Positions 11,287 to 21,844 of a stretch of 64,000 nt of DNA are shown in pieces (the first letter of the stretch is position 1; every line of letters begins with the position of its first letter). The stretch covers positions 744,001 through 808,000 of the forward strand of contig JAHQIY010000024.1 in NCBI GenBank assembly GCA_019054805.1, in the 5' to 3' direction. The DNA is from Brachionus manjavacas. Lineage: Eukaryota; Rotifera; Eurotatoria; Ploima; Brachionidae. The position numbers and the translations under genes were made by a program. The notes below the pieces were generated by a model, which was not told where the DNA came from, did not search any database, and saw only the letters and a program-made list of their open reading frames with translations.

Positions 11287-11780
11287 AGTTCAAATCAGAA
11301 TTTGGGTTGTTAATTTAAAAATAAAAAAAATTGCTCAGCTTTTAGAAAAAGAAATTACATTTTTTTTTGAAAAATAATTATTTTTCAGTAATGATACAAA
11401 TAAGCAAATTAAAAAAACAGTCAAAAGAACTATAAAAAATCTGGTCATTGATATTATATTTATATCAATTCTGATATCTATAGAATTTTTAGAAATGTTC
11501 AAAAAGTTTGAAACCGTCAAATTCGTTGAAATCGAAGACTTTTTAGCCGCAATTTTTGTACTTGATTTAAATTTCTCCAAAAACGCATTGAACGAACTCA
11601 CTTTATAAAGAAATATTAATGAAAAAAAAACAGTTGAAACCGGATACAAGGTAAAGAAAGCTTAAAGAAACTTTTGAGTAAAAAAAATAGATTAGAAAAG
11701 AAGATCAAAATACAAAGAAATCGGTTCAAACTTCTTTTAAAACAGATTTCATAAGGCCATTTAAATTTTGAGCTAGGTTA

Positions 11781-12578
11781 TATGGGCAAATGAAAAAGTT
11801 TTACTTTTTTAGAAATTTAAACAAAATAAAAAAAAAAGAAAAAAATATAATTGCATCGCCTTTTAGATTTTGAAAAAAAATTGTTTTACTACAACTTTTT
11901 TATCAAAAATAAAAATATATTATATTTTTTAGAATATCTTTTTTGAATAAAGTTTCAACGAAAATTCTTACTATCTAAAATAAAAAATCGATATTGACCT
12001 CAATAAAAGATTTTTATACTAAAAAAACTTATTTTTGGCAGAAAACATATCCTTAGAAAAGATAGTAATTAAAGTTTTTTCTTCCGAATTCTATATCTTT
12101 TACCTTAAAAATTTTTTCTGGTCGCCAATTTTTAAATTAAGATTTTTTTTAAAACAATGCATTTTTATTTTATTGATACAATTATTATTCCAATATTTTA
12201 TTTAAATATTTTTATCTTGATGTTTAAGATTATTTTTAGAATTGAATTAATTCGTTATTCAAAAATTTTTCTCACTTCACTTAGAGCTTCAGCTAACTTA
12301 AGCTGGAGATATTCTAGCAATCTTTGAAATTTTTTTTTAATCCTTCTAAAATCTCTTTTCGAAGTTTTTCGAAAGTTTTCATACATTTATCAACAAAAAA
12401 CAGTCCAAGAAAAATGATAATCAGCCTATAAAGAAAAATACAAAAAACAAATTAATTTTAAAAATCGCAGGATTCTTTACGATGCACTCATATACCAAAA
12501 AAGATTTTCTTGAAATGAAAAGATTCAATTAACTAAAAAAACAAATTGTCGGTCCGTCAAATATCAAAATGGATTTAG
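11781..12578. other. AT-rich intergenic stretch
   Basis: Begins where unit 3 leaves the repeat (after GAGCTAGGTTA). Long A/T runs dominate. No frame with protein-like composition, no RNA gene and no repeat element was recognised until the homeodomain-like exon. Confidence 0.6.
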
Positions 12579-12779
12579 AATTCAAGAAATAAAAAATTTA
12601 ATTCGTCTAAACGCATATCATTTTACGAAGAAATAAAACTGATTGAATTTTTTGAAAATGTCTGTGCATATCCACAAAAAAAACAAATATCTGAATTGGC
12701 AGAAAATCTCGATGGCACAAGAAGACAAATTAGTCAATGGTTTTACATGAAAAGAAGAAAAAAAAAAAAAAAAAAATAA
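12579..12779 (+). pseudogene. Homeodomain-like exon or fragment
   Basis: An open frame of 66 codons begins right after TTTAG (a possible 3' splice site that also supplies a stop) and ends in a lysine run and TAA. Its core aligns with a homeodomain: basic N-arm KRISFYEE, Tyr-Pro at the helix 1-2 loop (AYPQKKQ), helix 2 SELAENL, and helix 3 RRQISQWFYMKRRKKK with the Trp-Phe pair and basic tail. Position 51, nearly always Asn, is Met here, and helix 1 hydrophobics are off by one register. No ATG or upstream exon was found. It is either the last exon of a divergent homeobox gene or a pseudogene. Confidence 0.5.
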
Positions 12780-13219
12780 ATCAATTTAATTTTATGTAAA
12801 TTTTTTTTAAAATAAATTTTTACTTACTAATTACAATAATTAACTTTTTAAATATAGTGTTTATTTTATTAGATTATTAATAGCGATAAAAAAATTAAGA
12901 GAAAAGGAATAATATCATTTTTTAGAATATCACTTTTATTTCAAAAAACAATGTTTTATTTTAAATTTTACTGGAATGGTAAAATCTTAATTTTTGCATC
13001 TGAACTTGGTTTTTGATTCAGAAAAATAGATGGATAAATTCGAACGAATCATCATTATATTGGAATTTTTTATAAGATATTTAATATTCAAATTTATTTT
13101 ACAAAAATATAAAATTACAAATAAACAAATTAATTATTTACCATTAATGGTATTGTGAATTTTAAAAACAGAAAATAGAATAAAAAATTTTATTTTAGGC
13201 AATAAAGTGCAACATATCT

Positions 13220-13278
13220 TTGCAGTTTGTGGCAATAATAGTTGCAGTTTGTGGCAATAATAGTTGCAGTTTGTGGCC
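13220..13278. repeat. 22-bp tandem repeat, about 2.7 copies
   Basis: The unit TTGCAGTTTGTGGCAATAATAG is repeated at 13,220, 13,242 and (partial) 13,264. No coding content. Confidence 0.85.
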
Positions 13279-13904
13279 TTATTTTTTCTAATATTTTTTT
13301 TTAACTCTAATTTTGTTTTATCAAAACATGATGAATTATTTTTCTATTTGTTTTTGAAATTCACAACACCCCATTAACCCAAATCAAATGTCAAAAAGAG
13401 CTTAAACCTGAGCTAAAGAATAGAAAGGGTTCTTTTTATGTTATATTTTGGTGACAAAATTTGGATTCGAATTCTTAATAAAAAATTATTTCCTCCTTTA
13501 CTCCTTTACAGATGAAATGAATTATCAATAATCATTTGAATTTAATAAATTTAAAAAACTTAAAAACTTTCATAATTTTATTTAATCTGCAAATCTAAGA
13601 CTTATTCATTTTTTTGTGATGACTGTTTTAAGTCGTAATGCTCCTGCAAATTAATCACAATTTAACTTGTGTTACTCCACAAATAGCGCCTATTGTCATT
13701 TAAAAAGCTGATCTCTTATCCTTGAGCCAATTATTGATTAGAAAAATTTAATAATTAATATTTAATTTTTTAATCGTTTTTTATAATTGTGGTTAAAAAC
13801 TATTATAAACTTTAAGAGACTTTCTTCTAATACATTAGTTTTTTCGTTTTGTTAGTTAAGTAGTCTCTAAAAGGTGGGATAGGACCCTAAATTTTTTGAA
13901 GATA

Positions 13905-14069
13905 ATGATATTCTCATTAGATAAGGCAAGCTACATCCCACAGAGGGACAACGTAGAAGTGGTAGCCACTAAGCCTGCTAGCTCCTCAGAAAGGCTTCCT
14001 AAAATAGGAGGCAACAAGACAGCAACAGCTAAGTCTCGCACCAGCTCAAAAAGCAGGATGCGGCCTTAA
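13905..14069 (+). CDS. Hypothetical 54-residue ORF in a GC-richer patch
   Basis: The ATG frame starts MIFSLDKASYIPQRDNVEVV and ends in a Ser/Lys/Arg-rich tail (SSKSRMRP). The surrounding 13.87-14.13 kb is distinctly more GC-rich than its neighbourhood, suggesting a fragment of a retroelement or SINE. I do not recognise the protein, and no second copy was seen in the window. Confidence 0.2.
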   Translation: MIFSLDKASYIPQRDNVEVVATKPASSSERLPKIGGNKTATAKSRTSSKSRMRP

Positions 14070-14208
14070 GAAACTAGCAAAGCTCACACCGGGGATCGAT
14101 TTAGTCAACAATATCCTTTCACCCACCACTAATCACCCTAATTATTCATAAATTCAAGTGGAAGTTCGGTCGCCCGGTAATTCGTAAATACTTTTGGGAC
14201 AACGATTC

Positions 14209-14248
14209 GAACATTATTAATTAATTATGGAATTAATTAATAATGTTC
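14209..14248. repeat. Perfect 18-bp inverted repeat hairpin
   Basis: The arms GAACATTATTAATTAATT and its exact complement flank the 4-nt loop ATGG. No poly-T run follows directly, so it is not an obvious terminator. It could be a palindromic end of a small element. Confidence 0.8.
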
Positions 14249-14590
14249 TATAATTCTTTATGGAATCGTGGAGGTACTTTTTAAAAAGTAGTCGATAATT
14301 TTAAAAAAAAAAATAAATTTTCAAAAATAAGTAAATTATTGATAATCAAAAATTCTTTAAATTATTTACATTTTTATTTTGGTAAAGCCTTTAAAGGGAA
14401 ATAATCATTTAGATAAAAAAATTTTTCAAATCATGTATATCATCCCAAAAAAAATAGATCATTGTTTTTAAAAAATAAATTAAATAAATATAAAATAAGA
14501 TTTTAAGTTTTTAATAAGTGTTATTAAGTTTTCTGCATCTTTAATCTCAATTTTTATTTAAAAATTATCAAACTTTTATCAAAAGAAGTT

Positions 14591-14838
14591 TTTTTAAATA
14601 TTTTTAAATTGTTATTTAATTCAAGTCTAAGCAAAATAAATCCTTAATAGAGAATTATTCTTTTTCATTAAGGAAAAATAGAAACAACGACTGCTTGAAA
14701 GTAAAATTGTAAAGTTTATTATGAAATAATGTAGATTTTCATCTTGCCAAAATTGACATTTTTTTTGGAAATCTATAAAAATTAGATAATTTTGCGGAAA
14801 GATGAGTAAAAAACCTATATTTTGATATAAAAATTAAG
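14591..14838 (+). repeat. Dispersed copy of the 9.7-kb spacer repeat
   Basis: Matches about 9700-9940 with a few substitutions, including the block GATTTTCATCTTGCC. It lies outside the array, so this segment is itself a dispersed repeat or a relic of a more extended array. The stretch 14,839-15,240 after it shows no gene. Confidence 0.75.
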
Positions 14839-15244
14839 TTAAACCTTCTTTTTTAAATAAAATATTAAAGAGCAAAATTTCAATGGAAACAGTGTATTGT
14901 TCTTTGCTATTTATTCCTCAGGCTTTTTCGAAAAATTTTCCTTATTTAAAATAATAAATTTTAAAATTATCATTTAAATTTTAGAAATACTTAGTAAAGA
15001 AACTAGGTTTTAACTACTTGATTATCATTATTCTTCGACTGTCTACTTCAGCTCAGTTTCATATGAATTTTTTAATTTTTTAATTGATTTAAAATCCTCA
15101 TTTAGTCGTTCACTCAAATTGGACATTTCATAAATTAGCAATTGAAAAAATTAAATGAACAAAATAAATATTTTAAAAATAAACAATTTTTTATTTTATT
15201 GTTTATTGATTATTTTTCTTTTTATAATTGAATATTGTTAAATT

Positions 15245-15870
15245 TTACCCTCATTGGTCAATTCCGTGGTTCAAATAAATTCAATTTCAGATATAAGACT
15301 AAATGTGGTCACCTTGCCGCCCTCGACACAAACGCACCAACTGACCTCATATTCGTGATCTGCACCCACAAATACCCGCTGAAACCACATTTCTTCTTTA
15401 AAATTAAAACATTCTTAGATTTAAAACATAATATGGTCACCATGCCGCCCTTGACACCTACGCCACAACTGACCTCATATTCGTAATTTGCACCATCATT
15501 TACCCTCAATTAGTCAATTCTCCCTTTAAATTAAATTCAATCTCAGACAAAAGCTTAATAAGGTTACCATGCCGACCTCGACATCTTCGCCTCAACCAAC
15601 CTGATAATCGTGATTAGCACCATCATTTTTCCCTCATAAGTAAATTCCTCTCTCTAAATTAAAAACATTTACAGAATAAGACTAAATGTTGTCACCATGC
15701 GGCCCTTAAAACCGACGCCCCAACTTACCTCATATTCGTGATATGCACCATCATTTACCCCTCATAAGTTAATTCCCCCCTTTATATTAAAATCATTTTT
15801 AGATTTAAGACTAAATGTTGTCGCCTACACTCCAACTGACTTCATATTCTTGTTCATCAACCTCGATTAA
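15245..15870. repeat. ~125-bp minisatellite, 5 diverged units
   Basis: Units start near 15,245, 15,365, 15,500, 15,627 and 15,754. Each has a TTTACCCTCAT-like start, the middle motif GGTCACCATGCCGCCC, then CAACTGACCTCATATTCGTG and a GCACCATCA end. Units are clearly diverged, so this array is older than the 3.9-kb one. Open frames here (15,235-15,509, both strands) are by-products of the repeat. Confidence 0.85.
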
Positions 15871-15901
15871 TCCTAGGAAAGTGTTGTGACTAATTTTAAA
15901 A

Positions 15902-16054
15902 CTAATTTTTAAACCAATCAAAAATGGTCAAAGACCAAAGTTCCGTGTCGCCCATAGCCTCTCGCAGATTCGGCCATAGAGTTTCGACATTTTTTGCATC
16001 AATAACTCGTCGACAGCTATCCAACCATACTGCTGCGATGTTCATTCTTTGATT
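15902..16054 (-). CDS. Unrecognised protein-like exon
   Basis: The minus frame from the residues NQRMNIAAVWLDSCRRVIDA through LWPNLREAMGD to IFDWFKN and a stop has a Trp-rich, non-repetitive, protein-like composition. The part upstream of it in the same frame is AT-driven, so the true exon may begin near 16,050. No family was recognised, and no partner exon was identified on the minus strand up to 16.5 kb. Confidence 0.3.
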   Translation of the reverse strand, partial: NQRMNIAAVWLDSCRRVIDAKNVETLWPNLREAMGDTELWSLTIFDWFKN

Positions 16055-16105
16055 CAATTTTAAATAAAAAAAATAAAATATAAATTTAGTTCTAAAAGAA
16101 CACAA

Positions 16106-16876
16106 TGAAAAACAAAAATCAAAATATAAGTGTCTAAAAGAAATAAAGCAAAAGATTAAAAAGAAAAAATAAGTATGATGTCAAATGTCGAATCGGACCA
16201 GAAAGCTCTTTTTGAAAAATAACCAACTTCAAAAGTTCGGTTTTTAACAAGTCCCGTTTAATAACTTTTCGATGAAATATTCAATATTTTTCAGTTTTTT
16301 TATTATTTTTATTTTTAAAGATCAAGATTAAGCATAAAGTTAATTTTCTTAAGTACAAAGTACAACAGCTAAAGGAATATGAATTAGCACTAGATCACAT
16401 AGAAAAGAAGATAAATAGTCTAAAATATGGAAATTAATAGGAAAGCAATTTATTTTGGCAAACATAGCACGCTAGAATACTAAAAATAAGACTGTTTTTA
16501 AAAAAGGCTATCTCCTTATAAAAATTGCGTTGGTTTTAGAAAATATATGCGCGAAAAAATATCCTCCGAAAAATTTACTGAGCAAAAATATCCTGAAATC
16601 TTAAATAAGGAAAAATACTTTTTTAATTTTAAGAAAAATTCCTTTTTCTTAATTTTTGAAAAATAAATAAAGCCTGAACGGAAAAAATTCGGTATTAAAA
16701 AAAAGTAAAATATACTGCCGAAAAATATACCTTTATCAAAAACGTTTTCTTTTTGACCTAAAACTGTTTTGAAAAAATTATAAACTTCCTGAAAAACGCA
16801 CAACTTTTATCTGATAAATAAAACTTACCTGCTAATTGATTAAAAAATTAAAAACAACTTAATTAACTATTAATAA
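16106..16876. other. AT-rich intergenic stretch
   Basis: Only low-complexity Phe/Lys frames, such as the minus frame 16,516-16,803. No feature can be supported. Confidence 0.5.
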
Positions 16877-17285
16877 ATGAAAACCTACTCAATTAATCAA
16901 AATTATTCTATTGAATCTAAAATTTTTACTAATCCAAAAATGTCGACTGAAATTACTTGGATTGAAAGTAACCCTAACAAGCACCCTATCGTACTTTACA
17001 CATACTGGACTTATCAATTGAAAGAAAATAATAATGATGGGAGCTCAAGATTGAAAGATTTGAAAAAGAAAATGCAATATTTGCTGGAGTCAATGCCATA
17101 ACAAATAAAGAAATTGAAGCGGAAGTGAAAAAAAAGTGGTCGTCGGAGGTGACTAAAATAAACGCAAACGAATAAGCCAAAACGATGGCAAGAAAGCCAA
17201 AAACGGATCCAGCAGGATGAAGAAATCAATCTGCATCTTAGATATTCGGAGCAAAATAGAAATATTCTAGATGCAGAAGGTTAAT
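16877..17285 (+). pseudogene. Disrupted ORF with Myb/SANT-like C-terminal half
   Basis: An ATG frame of 74 codons (MKTYSINQNYSIESKIF...) runs into a second frame at about 17,045 with ERFEKENAIFAGVNAITNKE and EAEVKKKWSSEV. That pattern (helix, acidic helix, terminal KKKW) is like the trihelix/Myb-like N-terminal DNA-binding modules in Harbinger-type accessory proteins. A third frame follows (QQDEEINLHLRYSEQNRN) and stops just before AAGGTTAAT, a possible 5' splice site. Frame shifts argue for a pseudogene. The family is tentative. Confidence 0.3.
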
Positions 17286-17815
17286 TTTTTTTGTTTTTTT
17301 TTACCATATTTGTGGATAATTTGTTTTTATATAACAAAAATTTAAACACTTAATTCCTTTTTAATTAACACCTGATTTTTTTCATTTCAGTATATTTTTC
17401 TTCTGATTGTAAAAAATTTAATAAAAAAATAATTGGTTCCATATTTCTGGATTTCATTGTTTGATGAAAAAACATATTTTACTTACATCAATATCGTTTT
17501 AAAATACTGAATGTAATTGATTTTTCATTTAGTATTTTTAAAAAATTTTGAAATTAGAAATCATTGCAGAAGTTTATTCCTAAAAGATTTGAATCTTTAA
17601 AATCAAGAATACGTAGGATTCATTCTTATATATTTGCTTTTTAAAAATTAAAAAATACTTTAAATTAAATCTTTATTAATAAAAGACCTTTTAAATTAAA
17701 ACACCTGAAAAAAAATAAAAGTTTTAATTCTTAAAAAAAGGGACATTTTTAACTTTTTAAATTTCCCATTCACTTTTATATGAAAATTTTCCGGACATGT
17801 TTTAAACGAAGAGAG
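17286..17815. other. AT-rich stretch without recognised features
   Basis: Homopolymer-rich DNA. No protein-like frame, RNA gene or repeat was identified. Confidence 0.5.
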
Positions 17816-18216
17816 TCAGATCCCTCCGCCGCTTTCTTTGCCGGTCCCGTCGAGCATGGCCTCATTATCTTTTAGGCGGGTGAGCGCCACAAATGCGTGT
17901 CCCGTCTCCGTCCGGTTGTTTGACACGAGGTGGCACACTAATATTTGCGAGAGCCCTTCCTCGCGGGCCCTATCGTTGAGCCGAATTTTTAACAAGTCTC
18001 GGCTATTTATTACGTTTGGTACGTTCCTGACGATTAGGTCGTAAATTAATTCCAAAATGTATTGACTGAATATATGGGGAAAATTAAAAATAAAATTGAT
18101 AATGTTTTTAACTTTAACTGTTAGTAAGAAAAAAGAAATTATTCTTCCTTGGCTCGTGCTTCTTACACAACTAAGCACTCCTGGATAGTGTATATAATTT
18201 GTCTTGTTTCATTTGA
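17816..18216 (-). CDS. Two 3' exons of an unrecognised gene
   Basis: The last exon, about 17,816-18,065, reads QYILELIYDLIVRNVPN, then DRAREEGLSQILVCHLV, TETGHAFVALTRL and LDGTGKESGGGI before TGA. It follows a good 3' splice site (ATATTCAG). A 5' splice site GTAAGA lies at 18,166, giving a 101-nt intron. Joining keeps frame with an upstream exon reading TNSKSN...YTIQECLVV. The exon composition is GC-richer and protein-like. I do not recognise the domain. It could be the 3' part of the same transcription unit as the frames at 18,430-18,971, possibly a transposon-derived gene. Confidence 0.4.
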
Positions 18217-18434
18217 CTTAACTGTATTTTAACTGTCTAAACTGTGAGATGTGTTTAAATGTCTGAAACAAACTGCCTTAAAAAAAAAATTCAACAACTT
18301 CAAAACTTTCAATTTCTGGACTAAACCAATAAAATTAATATTTTGGACTTCCATTAAACAAAACAAATAAATAAAAAAATAATAAAATAAAAATAGTTTG
18401 TGTAAAAAGGGTTAAATAGAGTTCTAGATTTTGT

Positions 18435-18971
18435 TTTTTTTTAACTTGCCGTTAGACCCTTGCTCTTTTGTAAGCTTTTCCCTTTTTTGTGTATCCGCTT
18501 CTGTTAGCCTAACGCTCCATTTGTGCTCGTTACGAAATCACTCATCGCACCTACAGTTTTCTTTGACTGCTCCTGCTGGTCCTATCGTTTTCTCTGGTGT
18601 ACCGTACATGTTTTTTTGTAAGATCTCTTCTTCATTGTGTGGATATTCTGGATTTCTTTCCCTTACGAACATTCCTGACCAAGTGTTTCCAACTGTGGAA
18701 TAATTCCCGTTTCATCCTCAGGTAGATTTTCTTCATTGTTTCTGTTCGCTTGGGCCTGCTGGTTTTGGTTGTTATTTTGCGGAGCTCCATTTTCGATTTC
18801 AACAACCTCTAACCTACTCTCTTCTCTTCCGGCTTGTTCTCTTGCTGGTCTCTCTTGGTTCTTTTTCTTCCTGCTGATGGCAATTGTTTTCTTGTTTTCT
18901 CTCCATTCGCTACCTGAATCATAACTGATACTTTTCATCATTTTAGCATGATCTCTTGCCACGTTAGACAT
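18435..18971 (-). pseudogene. Disrupted ORF with charged N-terminus and Cys-rich block
   Basis: The minus ATG frame from 18,971 gives a Lys/Arg/Glu-rich, Asn/Gln-rich protein (MSNVARDHAKMM...), low-complexity in the middle, closed at 18,663. A shifted frame continues with MYGTPEKTIGPAGAVKENC and a short Cys block (CRCDE), then a stop. Beyond it the frame resumes with RLTEADTQKREKLTKEQGSN. Content flows across the breaks, so it looks like one protein damaged by a frameshift and a stop, or interrupted by unrecognised introns. It lies directly upstream of the 17,816-18,216 exons on the same strand. No family is assigned. Confidence 0.35.
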
Positions 18972-18989
18972 AAAAAAGAATTTTTATTT

Positions 18990-19340
18990 TTCTAAAAATA
19001 AAAGTAACATTCTAATATACAGTTCAGATTTTGATAGAAAATTCTTGCATAATATAGACGAGGTGATAACAAAAATTTATCATTTTAAAAGAAAAATCAG
19101 GACTCCTGAGAATTAAAATAATTACAGTCGCAGCATTCATAAGTTTAATTTTTATTTATGTTATAATAAAATGCAACTCTCGCTTATACAAATGCATAAT
19201 TAAATATATAATTATGCATTATATATTTAATAATAGCTTAAACAAGCGAAATAGTGCGGAAACGAAGCCAGCAGATGTGCTAATTCAATAAATATTGAAT
19301 CAATTATATTTTTATTTATAAATATGTGTTAGATTGTTAT
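18990..19340 (+). repeat. Inverted partial copy of the retroelement third ORF
   Basis: This plus-strand segment is the reverse complement of about 20,040-20,300 and also matches, in reverse, 34,040-34,150 of element 2. It carries the transmembrane-coding part of the env-like ORF. It lies head to head with element 1's own copy, about 0.7 kb away, so the 3' end of element 1 is a foldback. The following 19,340-19,500 contains a short protein-like stretch (PTEIEIIDTVVPIDV) that I could not place. Confidence 0.8.
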
Positions 19341-19503
19341 AATTCACCAACTGAAATTGAAATTATCGATACAGTAGTTCCAATTGATGTAAAGAGAAAA
19401 AATGAAAATAATTTCGAAAATTTCATCTATTTGAATATCTTTTAATCCGAAAAAAGGCAATTGACGATATTTTAGCAAATAAATGGCTTACTCTTAGTAA
19501 ATT

Positions 19504-19563
19504 TCTTACTTATCTTTTTGCATCAGTTGACAAGCTGATGAATAAGTGCTTATTCAGGGTAAC
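19504..19563 (-). repeat. Truncated 3' LTR of element 1
   Basis: Only the LTR start survives: CATCAGTTGACAAGCTGATG and the terminal GGTAACA (plus-strand reading). It matches the outer 60 bp of the 284-bp 5' LTR at 25,920-26,203. The rest has been replaced by unrelated DNA and the inverted ORF3 copy. A purine-rich tract (AAACGGGGTGATA on the minus strand) abuts it. Confidence 0.75.
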
Positions 19564-19720
19564 ATATCACCCCGTTTAATATTGTATCGTCCTCGATGAA
19601 CTCAATTTTAGAACTTAAATTTGCCAAAAAAAAACATAATTGAAAATTAATTGATTGAGTTATTAAAATGATTTTAAAAAAATGATTGTTAATTGCTTAT
19701 TTATAGAATTAATCTTTCAT

Positions 19721-21240
19721 TTATTTCGAACATTTTAAAGTACTATCTTCATTTGCTTCTTGTTCTCTAATTAGTCTTCTTATTTTTTTGTATCCATCGT
19801 TTTTCTTGATAAAATCTTCTGAATCGTTGACCATAATATTTGTAAAATTAATTTGTGATTTAACATTATCTATCAAAAGTTTCGGATATTTTTGTTTTAT
19901 AGGTATTACTTTTTGGTTAAATGTTAGTTTTTTCCATTTGTCAAGTATCCATTTGTTTTCTTCTTTAGATGCGAACTCTGGAAGATCTACAATTTTTTTT
20001 AATTTATTCAAAATGCTCCATTCTATTCTGTGAGATATGAAAGTAAAATATATATTTTTTTTTTTTTTTAACACATATTTATAAATAAAATTATAATCTG
20101 CTGGCTTCGTTTCCGCACTATTGCGCTTGTTTAAGCTATTATTTAAGCGACGCTTAATTATGCATTTGTATAAGCGAGAGTTGCATTTTATTATAACATA
20201 AATAAAAATTAAACTTATGAATGCTGCGACTGTAATTATTTTAATTCTCGGGAATCCTGATTTTTCTTTTAAACGATAAATTTTTGTTATCACCTCGTTT
20301 ATACTATCATTCCTTATAATGTTATTTTTTGTAAGATAACCTTTTACAACCTTATCGCTAAGCCTGTTTTCTATCTGAGGATCTAATGTACAATTCGAAA
20401 AGCTATTAAGATAAATGGATTTTATTTTTGAGCATTTAGGTGCAAAAATAATTCCATCTCTAATGAACCTGAGCCTGTATAGCGAATGTCAAACCTGTCC
20501 TCGTGTTCTCGAAAAGCACTAATAATTGAAAGTCTATAATTGCATATTTTCTCCTAGATTTTATCAATCATAGTAAACGTTTTTAGTTCAATGCTGTCTG
20601 AATCCGCTAAAAGCAAATCGTGGACCGCATTTCCACTTTCTTTTATCAATGAAAGATTACTCTTATTTTTTGTAAAAAAAAGCCATTCGCTTGTTTCATA
20701 CATACTCAAATTACATTTATTCAAAATTTTAGTTACTCTAAACATTTGATTCCCAATTGGGTTGCTTAATATATTATCGTACGGTAAATTAAGTTTTAAC
20801 GAAGAGAATAATCTATACGGACAAGAGTTAACTATTTCTTTATTCCATATAAGTATTGTATCTCCAAGGTTGCATTCTAAGTTGTCTGCATTACAAATTT
20901 CATTGAATTTTTATTTTTATATCTTATTTTAGTCTTTTGAAGTCTACAGTAATATCCAGTAGTAAGAACCGTACTAAGCCATTTGAAGTTTTCAATTGGG
21001 TTTTCGTCAAAATCACAATTTCCATCTTTACAAAACATTGAAAAAACCATTGCTATTTTTGATCGTGCCATTATTTCAGATTCCAATGTACTAAGTTTTT
21101 GTATGTCTACTCTTTTACTGCTTCTAGCTCCGAAAAAGTTAGTATAGGTGCTTACTTTTATAAATTTTTTAATTCATTCATAACCATGACCATCGATTGC
21201 TAAATCTTGCTTTATCAATATTTCCATTTACTAAAAATTA
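19721..21240 (-). pseudogene. Env-like third ORF of element 1 (broken)
   Basis: Downstream of the chromodomain, three separated frames (20,877-21,240, 20,554-20,745, 19,721-20,293) together resemble a membrane glycoprotein precursor. They show a Cys-bearing N-terminal region with a basic SSKR stretch, an ectodomain-like middle, a single hydrophobic helix (IITVAAFISLIFIYVII) and a charged cytoplasmic tail. Compared with element 2, about 240 bp before the membrane helix are deleted. Stops and frameshifts separate the pieces, so no functional product is expected. The env label rests on position and topology, not on a recognised family motif. Confidence 0.5.
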
Positions 21241-21499
21241 GAATTTTTTGTAAGTGAGGTCTCTGATTTTGAGTGTTTTATGGCGCAATCCTCTTTCATA
21301 ATGATGCAAACATTCCAGGTTTAAAACTGGAATGTTTTCAACATTATCCTAGTTTGGAGTATCACACACATAAAAATTATTATCCAGTCTGAATGATACG
21401 ATAGGAAATATAAGCATGCTGGCTATTAATGTTAAAATATTTATAAAAATCGGAGTGTTTTAAATTATTTTTCTTGGTCTTCCTCTTTTTCTTTTCTCA

Positions 21500-21710
21500 G
21501 AGTTAGTTTCATTTTTTTTGATTTCCAATCATTTTCTATCAGTTTGGGATCCAGAAAACTTCCAAATGGTTACCATGAATTATGTTAGGCGTCGAATTTT
21601 TTCCATTTTACAAGGAATAAATATGTTTTATTTTTATCCATTTTATGGTCTAAAATTTTTTCGACTTCAATTACAACATTTTTAGTTGCCCCGTTGTTTT
21701 TGACGTTGTC
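21500..21710 (-). pseudogene. Chromodomain at integrase C-terminus, element 1 (broken)
   Basis: The frame reads VIEVEKILDHKMDKNKTYLF then LVKWKK, with stops, then FLDPKLIENDWKSKK. The order (VEKIL..., YL(F)LVKWK, ...LIE.(Y/D)W) is the chromodomain fold pattern. Element 2 has the cleaner copy (35,330-35,570). In chromoviruses this module is the integrase tail that reads histone methylation. Confidence 0.6.
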
Positions 21711-21844
21711 TACTTTAATCGCTGCCGTGGAAAGGTATCTGTTAATACATTTTTTAATTCATCTTCCACGATATTATTGTCATTTTTCGTCAGACCTATT
21801 ACAGTAAACGGACCACAGTATTTTGGGTTAAGCTCGTTCATCCA

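Larger units (their letters stand above)
1..11780. repeat. Tandem array of composite repeat (3 units, direct)
   Basis: The sequence starting at base 1 recurs at 3912 and again at 7818, so two complete units of about 3.9 kb stand head to tail. A third unit diverges at about 8774. Order within a unit: AT-rich segment A (about 1-630), non-LTR RT fragment (632-931), GC-rich gypsy fragment (about 970-1533), AT-rich segment B (1534-3911). Unit 3 keeps about 1.5 kb that units 1 and 2 lack: the RT C-terminal part, a 3' tail and the 5' half of the gypsy fragment. Units 1 and 2 are therefore internal-deletion derivatives, joined at the run ATCAAAGATGCC. Unit 3 leaves the repeat at about 11,780. The left edge is cut by the window. 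Copies differ mainly in homopolymer lengths, which suggests recent amplification. Confidence 0.9.

Noticed and set aside
15235-15509. Overlapping open frames on both strands
   Set aside because: They arise from the ~125-bp tandem repeat and repeat its period.
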